Below, in pieces: positions 1 through 5,543 of a stretch of 5,549 nucleotides of DNA. The translations under genes were made by a program, and so were the position numbers. Origin of the DNA: Candidatus Latescibacterota bacterium. GTDB lineage: Bacteria; Latescibacterota; UBA2968; GCA-2709665. Position 1 is the first letter of the stretch, and every line of letters begins with the position of its first letter. The notes under the pieces are model-generated. The model saw only the letters and a list, made by a program, of their open reading frames with translations, was not told where the DNA came from and did not search any database. Location: contig JASLMQ010000292.1 in NCBI GenBank assembly GCA_030746455.1, forward strand, positions 1 to 5,549. The letters run 5' to 3'.

Positions 1-152
1 TGCCCACCTGCCTGCTCCCCGCGTTATATTCCTGTCCGTTTTTGGGTTAGATCAATTTAGGGAATCCCCCCATGTGGGTCAAGCGAAAGGTTCCCGGTGA
101 TGTGGTTCGGGGCCTTGGCGACGCCCGGGCCGGGGGCAAGCCGAGATGCCGG

Positions 153-186
153 TTGCGGCTCCGGTGGCCATTGCGCATATTACGCA
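153..186 (+). promoter_or_regulatory. Candidate promoter with overlapping dyad upstream of the cluster
   Basis: A weak sigma70-like pair is visible: TTGCGG (153-158), a 17-nt spacer, then CATATT (176-181), one of the few AT-rich spots in the 200 nt before gene 1. A dyad, TGCG (172-175) with CGCA (183-186), spans the -10 box, where a repressor could bind. Initiation near 188 would leave a leader of about 70 nt. The -35 box matches consensus at only three positions, so this is a candidate only. The rest of 1-258 shows GC-rich palindromes and no convincing gene. Confidence 0.25.
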
Positions 187-258
187 CCCCCGAATGCCCG
201 GGACCCACGGGGGAGGAGGCGAAGGCGATTTCTACGGCTTTGAGGAAGGGGATGGCCG

Positions 259-1359
259 ATGGTCAGCTACGATGACTTGGGAATGCGACCGTTCATCAAC
301 GCGAGCGGTACGATCACGACTCTGGGCGGGAGCCTGATGCCGAGGGAGGCCCTGGAGGCCATGCGCGACGCGGCGTCGGCCTTTGTGGATCTGAACGAAC
401 TGAATGTGAAGGCGGGTGAGTACCTGGCGAAGCGGATCGGGGTCGAGGCGGCGTTCGTCTCGTGTGGTGCCGCTAGTGGCATGCAGCTGTCCGCAGCCGC
501 CTGCTTGACGGGCAACGATCTTGAGAAGGTTCGAAGCCTTCCACACACGGAAGGCTGGAGCAATGAGTTCGTCATCAGCCTGGTCGATTCGCATACCTAC
601 ATCCACCAGGGAATCGAGGTCTGTGGGGGCAGGCTGGTCCGGGTTGGGTCGAAAACCGAGGTGACGGCGGCCGACCTTGCCGGAGGGATCGGCGAGAAGA
701 CTGCGGCCGTGGTCCACTTTCTGGGGAAGCAGAGCAAGGAGCAGCTTGGCGAGGTGATCCCCGAGGCCGACAAGAAGGGGGTCCCGGTGATCGTGGACGC
801 CGCCGCACAGCTGCCGCCGCGGACGAATCTGACGGAGATCGTCGAGATGGGCACGAGCTTGGTTGTCTTCAGCGGGGGGAAGGGCCTGTACGGGCCCCAG
901 GATTCCGGTCTGGTTCTGGGCAAGGCTTCCTGTGTCGATGCCGTGCGTCTCAACGCCAGCCCCTATAGTGCCATCGGACGGGGCATGAAAGTCGGCAAGG
1001 AGGAGATCATGGGACTGATCGCCGCTGTCGACCTTTTCCTCAGCCGTACGGACGAGGAAGATCGCACTGTGTGGCGGCGGCGGATGGAGTACGTGGTGGA
1101 CGCATTGTTGGGCGTTCCCGGCGTTGAGGCCTACGTCCTGGGCGAGGGGCAGCAGGCATCACCGGATTTCGCCCCCCGTGCCTATGTCGATCTGGACGAC
1201 CCGAAGCGTGCGCGCGAGGTGATCCAGGCGATGCGCGATGGTAACCCCTCGGTCGTCATTCGGCCCAGCGGCAAGGGTGTGGTCGTGGACCCGATGACGC
1301 TGATGCCCGGTGAGGAGGAGATCGTTGCCAGGCGGCTGAAGGAGGTCCTGGGCGCGTGA
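259..1359 (+). CDS. SelA-like PLP-dependent enzyme (fold type I; DgaE-like lyase candidate)
   Basis: A 366-aa cytoplasmic PLP enzyme of the SelA-like branch of fold type I. The N-terminus (LGMRPFINASGTITTLGG) is typical of this group. The cofactor site is readable: a phosphate-binding CGAASG turn at residues 69-74, the pyridine-nitrogen aspartate in VDAAAQ (D180), and the Schiff-base lysine in SGGKG (K208), followed by YGPQDSGLVLGK. At about 370 residues it is shorter than true bacterial SelA (about 460), and no selB or tRNA-Sec is visible, so a selenocysteine role is unlikely. Characterised relatives include D-glucosaminate-6-phosphate ammonia-lyase (DgaE), which makes 2-keto-3-deoxygluconate-6-phosphate and ammonia, but most members are uncharacterised. 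Its usual aldolase partner is not in the window. The ATG at 259 has purine-rich AAGGGG at 246-251, 7 nt upstream, and the family N-terminus begins directly after it. It is the first gene of the cluster; gene 2 starts 17 nt after its stop. Family is confident; substrate is not. Confidence 0.93.
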   Translation: MVSYDDLGMRPFINASGTITTLGGSLMPREALEAMRDAASAFVDLNELNVKAGEYLAKRIGVEAAFVSCGAASGMQLSAAACLTGNDLEKVRSLPHTEGWSNEFVISLVDSHTYIHQGIEVCGGRLVRVGSKTEVTAADLAGGIGEKTAAVVHFLGKQSKEQLGEVIPEADKKGVPVIVDAAAQLPPRTNLTEIVEMGTSLVVFSGGKGLYGPQDSGLVLGKASCVDAVRLNASPYSAIGRGMKVGKEEIMGLIAAVDLFLSRTDEEDRTVWRRRMEYVVDALLGVPGVEAYVLGEGQQASPDFAPRAYVDLDDPKRAREVIQAMRDGNPSVVIRPSGKGVVVDPMTLMPGEEEIVARRLKEVLGA

Positions 1360-1361
1360 AC

Positions 1362-1370
1362 GGAGAGGAG
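1362..1370 (+). promoter_or_regulatory. Shine-Dalgarno that decides the start of gene 2
   Basis: GGAGAGGAG lies 6 nt before the GTG at 1377. An in-frame GTG at 1356 overlaps the preceding stop (GTGA) and has GGAGG 10 nt upstream, so it is a possible alternative. The stronger, better-spaced site favours 1377, which also places the Rossmann first strand (VRIGFIGAG) at residue 6, as usual for the family. Confidence 0.6.
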
Positions 1371-1376
1371 AACAGC

Positions 1377-2363
1377 GTGAGCGAAGACCCGGTGAGAATC
1401 GGCTTCATCGGTGCGGGCCAGCACGCACGATCGATGCTGTACCCTTCGCTGCATTTCGTGCCCAACGCACGCCTGACGGCAATCGTGACGCAGACGGAGG
1501 CGTCCGCTGAGCGCGCCAGGAAGGACTTCGGCGTTCGCACGCACGCGGGACACGAGCAACTGCTCACCGATGATGAGGTGGAGGGCGTGATCGTGTCGGT
1601 CCCCGGCGGCGCGTCGGCCGAGCTGTCGGCCGCCTGCCTGGAGGCGGGGAAACATGTGATGTGCGAAACGCCCGCAGTCACGTCGGCCCAGGACGTCGAG
1701 CGCATCGCTCGGACGCTGGCCTCAAGCGATTGTATCTACCAGGTGGCCTTCTGCCTCCGGTACGCGCCGATCTACCGCAAGCTGAAGTCGCTCCTGGATG
1801 CCTGGCGGCGGGAGGGCGAGGGGGCCTTCTGCCTTGACATCCGGTACTACGAGTGGATCCACCACTTCTACAACCTGTCCCTCTACCTGGGTGGAAAGGT
1901 CAAGGCCCTTCACGCGTGGGGGCGGGACAAGAGCCGTCGGATCGTGCTCGAGTTCGACAACGGGGACCTCGGCACCATCCGGACCACCGCCTTCCAGAAC
2001 CACGCGATTCCCTACGAAGAGGTGGAGGTGACGCGTGCCGACGGGATGCTCAGGGCGGTCGATCGGTCGGAACTGAGATGGTACAAGCACCCGGATGCGA
2101 TCTCGACGCGCGAGATGACCTTCGACACCGCCAGGGGGACGGTCTGGCGGTACTCCACGTCGGTGGCGTACAACCGGCTGAACACGCTCTACGCCAGCGG
2201 CTACGCCGCCGAGATCGAGGACTTCGCCGAGTGCATTCGAACCGGGCGTGAGCCGCTCAGCTCCCTGGCCGACGCGGCGGCCACCCAGGCCCTGCGGGAT
2301 GCCGTCGAAACGTCCGTGGCGCAGGGACGGTCGGTGTCGGTGGGGAATGCACCAGATCAGTAG
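1377..2363 (+). CDS. Gfo/Idh/MocA family oxidoreductase with altered catalytic motif
   Basis: A 328-aa protein from GTG 1377 (335 aa if GTG 1356 is used). The N-terminal half is a Rossmann NAD(P) domain: IGFIGAGQHA (residues 8-17), then LLTDDEVEGVIVSVP, then CLEAGKHVMCETP (87-99). The C-terminal half is the alpha/beta substrate domain, with IHHFYNLSLYLGG at 161-173 and an LEFDNGDLGTIRTTAF strand. Family members oxidise or reduce sugars, cyclitols and related polyols with a bound nicotinamide. The conserved EKP motif, whose lysine is catalytic in inositol dehydrogenase and relatives, reads ETP here (T98, codon ACG). In the motif corresponding to HxxDxxxH, the Asp and second His positions appear to be N166 and Y170 by eye alignment. 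It may therefore use different residues, act on an unusual substrate, or bind without canonical catalysis. The reading frame is intact. It lies between the PLP gene and the first hydroxyacid dehydrogenase, 33 nt before the latter, and is probably co-transcribed. Confidence 0.9.
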   Translation: MSEDPVRIGFIGAGQHARSMLYPSLHFVPNARLTAIVTQTEASAERARKDFGVRTHAGHEQLLTDDEVEGVIVSVPGGASAELSAACLEAGKHVMCETPAVTSAQDVERIARTLASSDCIYQVAFCLRYAPIYRKLKSLLDAWRREGEGAFCLDIRYYEWIHHFYNLSLYLGGKVKALHAWGRDKSRRIVLEFDNGDLGTIRTTAFQNHAIPYEEVEVTRADGMLRAVDRSELRWYKHPDAISTREMTFDTARGTVWRYSTSVAYNRLNTLYASGYAAEIEDFAECIRTGREPLSSLADAAATQALRDAVETSVAQGRSVSVGNAPDQ

Positions 2364-2396
2364 ATTGATCGCCGGAGGGGCACGGGGACCGGAGAG

Positions 2397-3401
2397 ATGA
2401 CCCGAAGGGTACTGGTGACCGACAGGGCGTGGCCCGACCTGAAGGTGGAGCAGGGCATCCTGGCCGAGATCGACGTTGAGCTGATCGATGCCCCGAACGG
2501 GGACGAGGCCACACTCGCGGGCCTTGCCGACGGCGCGTGCGGCATTCTGACGTGCTGGGCGAGAACCACGCGGCGCGTAATCGAGGTAGCCCTGCCTGAT
2601 CTGGAGGTGATCGTGCGCTACGGCGTGGGGTTGGACAACATCGACGTCGAATTTGCCACGGGACGCGGGGTGCCCGTGGCCTATGTGCCCGACTATTGCA
2701 CGACCGATGTGGCCGAACACACGATCGCGCTCCTGCTATCCCTTTCCAGAAAGGTGGGCCGGTTCGACCAAACCATCCGCACGGGTACCTGGGACATCGC
2801 CGAGGGCCTGCCGCTCCGGCGCGTGTCGGGGCAGGTGCTCGGGCTCATCGGCTTTGGCCGCATCGCGCGGGAGGTTGCCAGGCGCGCACGGGCCCTGGGC
2901 CTGCGCGTGATGGCCTGCTCGCCTTCCCTGACCTCGGAGAAGGCCGGCGAATTGGGTGTGGAGGCCGCATCGATCGACCACCTGCTGGCGGCAGCGGACT
3001 TCCTTTCCATCCATTGCCCGTCCACCGAGGAGACACGCGGGATGATCGACGCTGAGGCGCTGGGTAAGCTGAAGCCGACGGCGTGCCTGATCAACACCTC
3101 TCGCGGCGACATCGTCGATGAAGAGGCGCTCGCCGATGCGATCGAGACTGGCAGACTGGCCGGAGCCGCGTTGGATGTACGGGTGAAGGAGCCCCCGGAG
3201 GAGGGAGATCGGCTGGTGGGGATGCCAGAGGTGATCCACACGCCCCACGCGGGCTTCTACTCGACCGAGTCCCTGCAGTCGCTCAGGGAGCAGGCGGCGT
3301 GCGAGGTGCGTCGGGTCCTCTCAGGTGAAGATCCGGTGAATCTGGTTAACCCCGACTACCTCGAGGCACGCCAGGGCATGGAGGACAGCGGCGGTTCGTG
3401 A
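2397..3401 (+). CDS. D-2-hydroxyacid dehydrogenase, CtBP-like branch
   Basis: A 334-aa NAD-dependent D-isomer-specific 2-hydroxyacid dehydrogenase that would interconvert a 2-oxo acid and the matching D-2-hydroxy acid in the cytoplasm. The catalytic-domain opening (RVLVTDRAWPDLKVE) and VIVRYGVGLDNID are followed by the cofactor motif GFGRIA (G152, G154, A157; the third glycine is Ala). The catalytic triad is in place: R236 in NTSRGD, E265 in VKEPPEEG, and H284 in TPHAGFYS. PHAGFYSTES resembles the CtBP-like bacterial branch (PHAAFYS-type) more than classical SerA, and there is no C-terminal ACT domain, so phosphoglycerate dehydrogenase is not the best name. The ATG at 2397 fits the family N-terminus. 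The ribosome site is mediocre: GGGGA at 2384-2388 is 8 nt away, and GGAG at 2391 is too close. It is followed by a distantly related dehydrogenase (gene 4). Exact substrate unknown. Confidence 0.92.
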   Translation: MTRRVLVTDRAWPDLKVEQGILAEIDVELIDAPNGDEATLAGLADGACGILTCWARTTRRVIEVALPDLEVIVRYGVGLDNIDVEFATGRGVPVAYVPDYCTTDVAEHTIALLLSLSRKVGRFDQTIRTGTWDIAEGLPLRRVSGQVLGLIGFGRIAREVARRARALGLRVMACSPSLTSEKAGELGVEAASIDHLLAAADFLSIHCPSTEETRGMIDAEALGKLKPTACLINTSRGDIVDEEALADAIETGRLAGAALDVRVKEPPEEGDRLVGMPEVIHTPHAGFYSTESLQSLREQAACEVRRVLSGEDPVNLVNPDYLEARQGMEDSGGS

Positions 3402-3412
3402 AGAGCTGGGAA

Positions 3413-3439
3413 CTACGAAATGCGCGAAAGGCGCGAAAA
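3413..3439 (+). repeat. 9-nt-period intergenic element (CGCGAAA-like, three units)
   Basis: Three imperfect 9-nt units are visible: CTACGAAAT, GCGCGAAAG and GCGCGAAAA. They sit in the 68-nt gap between the two dehydrogenases. From memory, short elements of the form ACCACGAAA-xxCACGAAA-xxCACGAAA recur in intergenic DNA of planctomycetes, Verrucomicrobia and other environmental bacteria. Their function is not known to me. Read through from the GTG at 3398, the units would encode NARKARKRE, a low-complexity basic stretch typical of mis-extended starts. Confidence 0.7.
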
Positions 3440-3459
3440 CGAGAGACCTTGGATCATCT

Positions 3460-3463
3460 GGAG
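3460..3463 (+). promoter_or_regulatory. Shine-Dalgarno that decides the start of gene 4
   Basis: GGAG (in CTGGAG) lies 6 nt before the ATG at 3470. It is too close to serve the ATG at 3464. The in-frame GTG at 3398 would run the protein through the 9-nt repeat. MAKPKVGILV from 3470 matches where the first beta strand of this family normally begins. Confidence 0.6.
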
Positions 3464-3469
3464 ATGAAT

Positions 3470-4459
3470 ATGGCCAAACCGAAGGTGGGTATTCTGGTTA
3501 GAGAGTCGCTGCGCGAGCGGATTCTCGATCCCGCTGACCTGGAGAAGCTGGAGTCGTTCGCCGAGGTGACGATCAACCCCGAGGACCGGGACCTCGACGA
3601 GGCGGAGGCCGCCGCGTTTCTGAGCGGCGCGGACGGGGCGATGTCGAGCTGGCAGGTCTCGAACCTGACGCCGGCGATCCTCGAGCAGGCCCCGCGGCTC
3701 AAGATCTGGGCCTATGGCGCGGGCACGATCAAAGGCAAGATCTGCGACGAGGCGTGGGAGAAGGGCGTAATCGTGACGAGCGCGGCTCCGGCGATCGCGG
3801 ACGACGTGGCCGAGGCGACGATGGGGTTCATCACCATCGGCCTGCGGAAGGTGATCCCCCACTCGCGGCAGATGGCGGCGAACGAGCGTCCCGGCAAGGA
3901 CGAGGTCCGATCGCTCTACAGACGAACGGTGGGCGTGATCAGCGCCAGCCAGGTTGGCCAGCGTGTGATGCGGCTGCTGAGGCCATACGAGGTGCGCATC
4001 CTTCTCTTCGATCCGACGGTTGACGCGGCGTACGCCCGAGACGAGTTCGGAGCGGAAATGGTCGACCTGGAAACGATGGCGAGGGAGAGCGATGTGGTGA
4101 CGTGCCACGCGCCCAAGCTGGACGCGACGTACCACATGATCAACGGGACGCACTTCAAGCTGATGAAGGACGACGCCGTATTCGTAAACACCTCGCGGGG
4201 CGACAACATCGACGAGCAGGCGCTGATCGAAGAGCTGCAGAAGGGGCGCCTCTACGCGTGCCTGGACGTGACCAGCCCGGAGCCCCCTGCGCCCGACAGC
4301 CCACTCCGGACCCTCCCGAACGTCGTTCTGACGCCGCACACGGCCGGGGCGAAGTCCTACCGGATCGGCCATCTGGTGGTTGAGGAGCTCCGAAGGTGCT
4401 TTGCCGGGGAAGATCAGCTCTTCCGGGTGACCCCTGATATGCTGGATCGGCTGGCTTGA
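3470..4459 (+). CDS. D-2-hydroxyacid dehydrogenase family protein with SASQVG cofactor motif
   Basis: A 329-aa protein of the D-isomer-specific 2-hydroxyacid dehydrogenase superfamily. The first domain (KVGILVRESLRERIL; LKIWAYGAGTIKGKICDEAWEKGVIV) leads into the NAD domain. The catalytic set is conserved: R243 in NTSRGD, E271 in SPEPPAPDSPL, and H290 in LTPHTAG. The dinucleotide motif is odd: instead of GxGxxG it reads S158-A-S160-Q-V-G163. A related subfamily with GASRVG is familiar to me, so the second Ser may be normal for this branch, but the first Gly-to-Ser change looks unusual. Together with the intact triad this suggests a working dehydrogenase with altered cofactor binding; loss of activity is possible. 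An in-frame GTG at 3398 overlaps the previous stop but was rejected as the start. It differs clearly in sequence from the adjacent gene 3, so the pair is not a recent duplication. Substrate unknown. Confidence 0.9.
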   Translation: MAKPKVGILVRESLRERILDPADLEKLESFAEVTINPEDRDLDEAEAAAFLSGADGAMSSWQVSNLTPAILEQAPRLKIWAYGAGTIKGKICDEAWEKGVIVTSAAPAIADDVAEATMGFITIGLRKVIPHSRQMAANERPGKDEVRSLYRRTVGVISASQVGQRVMRLLRPYEVRILLFDPTVDAAYARDEFGAEMVDLETMARESDVVTCHAPKLDATYHMINGTHFKLMKDDAVFVNTSRGDNIDEQALIEELQKGRLYACLDVTSPEPPAPDSPLRTLPNVVLTPHTAGAKSYRIGHLVVEELRRCFAGEDQLFRVTPDMLDRLA

Positions 4460-4484
4460 GCTTTCCACAGAAGATCACAACCGT

Positions 4485-4514
4485 ACCACAGATGAACACG
4501 GATAGGCACGGATA
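4485..4514 (+). repeat. 10-nt-period intergenic element (CACGGAT-like, three units)
   Basis: Three 10-nt units are visible: ACCACAGATG, AACACGGATA and GGCACGGATA. An extra CCACAGA occurs at 4465-4471. From memory, elements of the ACCACAGATGxACACxGAT type recur between genes in planctomycetes and other environmental bacteria. No secondary structure is evident because the units are direct repeats. The remainder of the 206-nt gap (4515-4652) shows no gene, no convincing promoter and no terminator. Confidence 0.7.
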
Positions 4515-4652
4515 GAGGAGACTCGGTGCTCGAGAAGCCGGCGTTGAAGCCCATCCTTGGCCGCGATGGCAGGCAGGACGTGGCTCCCTTCAGTCCTTGT
4601 TCACCTTTGTTTGCTGTGGTTGCATCTAGGCGCTCTTGTGGATGGGCTTACA

Positions 4653-4660
4653 AGGGGAGG
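4653..4660 (+). promoter_or_regulatory. Shine-Dalgarno for the SGNH hydrolase gene
   Basis: AGGGGAGG ends 5 nt before the ATG at 4666, a strong and well-spaced site. In-frame alternatives upstream (TTG 4636, ATG 4642) lie before this site and add residues not needed by the fold. GTG at 4663 is only 2 nt from the site. Confidence 0.7.
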
Positions 4661-4665
4661 ACGTG

Positions 4666-5313
4666 ATGGGGGATTTCTGGGTACAGGACGGAGAGACGCT
4701 GCTGTTCATCGGCGACAGCATCACGGACTGCGGCAGGAGAGGGCCCGACGGGCCGTTGGGAGTGGGCTACGTCCGCCTGTTCGCGGAGCTTGCGACGGCG
4801 CGATTTCCCGAGCGCAACATCCGTTGCATCAACACGGGGATCGGTGGGAACCGGATCACAGATCTCAGGGCCCGATGGCAGGGGGACATGTTGGCCCACA
4901 GGCCGGACCGGCTTTCCATCAAGATCGGGATCAACGACCTCCACGGCCATCTGCGAGACCCGGATCACGGAGTCAGTCCCGAGCTGTTCGAGGAGATCTA
5001 CGACGAGTTGCTCGGTCTGACGCAGCGGGAGCTCGGGTGTCCCATCATCCTGCTGAGCCCGTTCTACATGTCGACGGACCGATCCGGCACGACGTTCGAG
5101 AGCGAGGTGCTCGCTGTCATCACGCGCTACATCGATACGGCGAAGCGGATGAGCGAACGGTACGGTACCCGGTTTGTCAACCTGCACGAGGTGTTTCAGG
5201 AGCAGCTGGAACACAGGGAGCCGGACGTGTTCTGCCCGGAACCCGTGCATCCGAACCGAACGGGACACTTGGTGATCGCAAACGCCGCGCTGGAGGGGAT
5301 GATGGAGGAATAG
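4666..5313 (+). CDS. SGNH/GDSL-family hydrolase (probable acyl or acetyl esterase)
   Basis: A 215-aa single-domain SGNH hydrolase, the usual length for the family, with no signal peptide and so probably cytoplasmic. The four blocks are readable: block I FIGDSITD with nucleophile S18; block II NTGIGGNR with the oxyanion glycine near G60/G61; block III GIND with N90; block V PEPVHPNRTGH with H195. The aspartate usually found three residues before the histidine (DxxH) is E192. Members hydrolyse esters, often removing acetyl groups from carbohydrates or acting as lysophospholipases or thioesterases. The neighbouring sugar-type enzymes make deacylation of a carbohydrate intermediate plausible, but that is inference. 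It is separated from gene 4 by 206 nt, so it may have its own promoter or be a loosely attached last gene. No terminator with a U-tract follows. Another overlapping + frame across the same DNA lacks family motifs and is a shadow. Confidence 0.93.
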   Translation: MGDFWVQDGETLLFIGDSITDCGRRGPDGPLGVGYVRLFAELATARFPERNIRCINTGIGGNRITDLRARWQGDMLAHRPDRLSIKIGINDLHGHLRDPDHGVSPELFEEIYDELLGLTQRELGCPIILLSPFYMSTDRSGTTFESEVLAVITRYIDTAKRMSERYGTRFVNLHEVFQEQLEHREPDVFCPEPVHPNRTGHLVIANAALEGMMEE

Positions 5314-5334
5314 CGGCGGGAGGCCCGGAAGGTG

Positions 5335-5460
5335 GCAAGGAAAGGGCCATTACCTGAGTACCCTTGAGGTAGGTATGTGGCGGGCTGAGGTACGTTGAAC
5401 ACAACGCTCAGGAGCCGCCCAAGGTTGGCTACCTGCGGTACTTGGGCAATGGCCACTTGC
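5335..5460. ncRNA. Long imperfect hairpin: structured RNA or MITE-like element (type unresolved)
   Basis: The gap after the SGNH gene can fold back on itself over 126 nt. Pairings read directly: 5335-5339 with 5456-5460; 5345-5351 (GGCCATT) with 5448-5454; 5353-5362 with 5437-5446, including two G-U wobbles; 5367-5372 (AGGTAG) with 5429-5434; 5379-5383 (GGCGG) with 5415-5419; 5385-5389 (CTGAG) with 5407-5411; and 5393-5397 (CGTTG) with 5402-5406, closing an AACA loop. That is about 43 pairs with small internal loops. There is no U-tract, so it is not an ordinary terminator. The wobbles slightly favour a + strand RNA, while a candidate promoter at 5477-5505 would transcribe the minus strand. 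A miniature inverted-repeat transposable element is the main alternative, although no target-site duplication is evident. Confidence 0.5.
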
Positions 5461-5476
5461 ATTTAGTCCTAGCGTA

Positions 5477-5505
5477 AAGATAGGGTGCGATCGCATTCAT
5501 GTCAA
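5477..5505 (-). promoter_or_regulatory. Candidate minus-strand sigma70 promoter with palindrome in its spacer
   Basis: On the minus strand, a perfect TTGACA (plus 5500-5505) is followed by a 17-nt spacer and TATCTT (plus 5477-5482), four of six to the -10 consensus. Transcription would start near 5470 and run leftward straight into the hairpin, then antisense to the end of the SGNH gene. A perfect 10-bp palindrome, TGCGATCGCA (5486-5495), lies between the two boxes, a classic repressor position. No reading frame is apparent directly downstream on that strand. Confidence 0.4.
5486..5495. promoter_or_regulatory. 10-bp palindrome TGCGATCGCA, possible operator
   Basis: A perfect palindrome within the spacer of the minus-strand promoter candidate. 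It contains GCGATCGC, which is also the cyanobacterial HIP1 octamer, but a single copy here gives no reason to infer that lineage. It could be an operator, a methylation site or chance. Confidence 0.25.
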
Positions 5506-5543
5506 CGGTTTCTCGTCGTCCCACAAGAAGGGTATCGTTTGAC

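Noticed and set aside
24..52. TTATAT and TTAGAT, 17 nt apart, in the AT-rich patch as a promoter
   Set aside because: Both boxes match consensus poorly and lie over 200 nt from gene 1.
187..213. CCCCCG/CGGGGG inverted repeat before gene 1
   Set aside because: Six pairs around a 15-nt loop in very GC-rich DNA. No terminator or riboswitch features accompany it.
72..275. 67-codon frame upstream of gene 1
   Set aside because: No good ribosome site, an Arg/Gly/Pro-rich product, and overlap with the gene 1 start.
259..1359. True selenocysteine synthase (SelA)
   Set aside because: The protein is about 100 residues shorter than SelA, and no selB or tRNA-Sec is in view.
1722..2720. 332-codon minus-strand open frame
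   Set aside because: It lies opposite genes 2 and 3, shows no recognisable motif, and is expected as an antisense shadow in GC-rich coding DNA.
3398..3469. GTG at 3398 (overlapping the gene 3 stop) as the start of gene 4
   Set aside because: It would translate the periodic repeat into a basic low-complexity tail. ATG 3470 has GGAG at good spacing and fits the family N-terminus.
3413..4468. 351-codon minus-strand open frame
   Set aside because: It mirrors gene 4, is rich in Arg, Pro, His and Val without domain features, and gene 4 has an intact catalytic set.
5317..5327. CGGG-AGG-CCCG hairpin after the SGNH stop as a terminator
   Set aside because: Only four pairs with a three-base loop and no following T-run.
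4557..5357. 266-codon + strand frame overlapping the SGNH gene
   Set aside because: Although longer than the SGNH frame, it is Arg/Gly-rich with no motif. The SGNH frame carries all four family blocks and a strong ribosome site.
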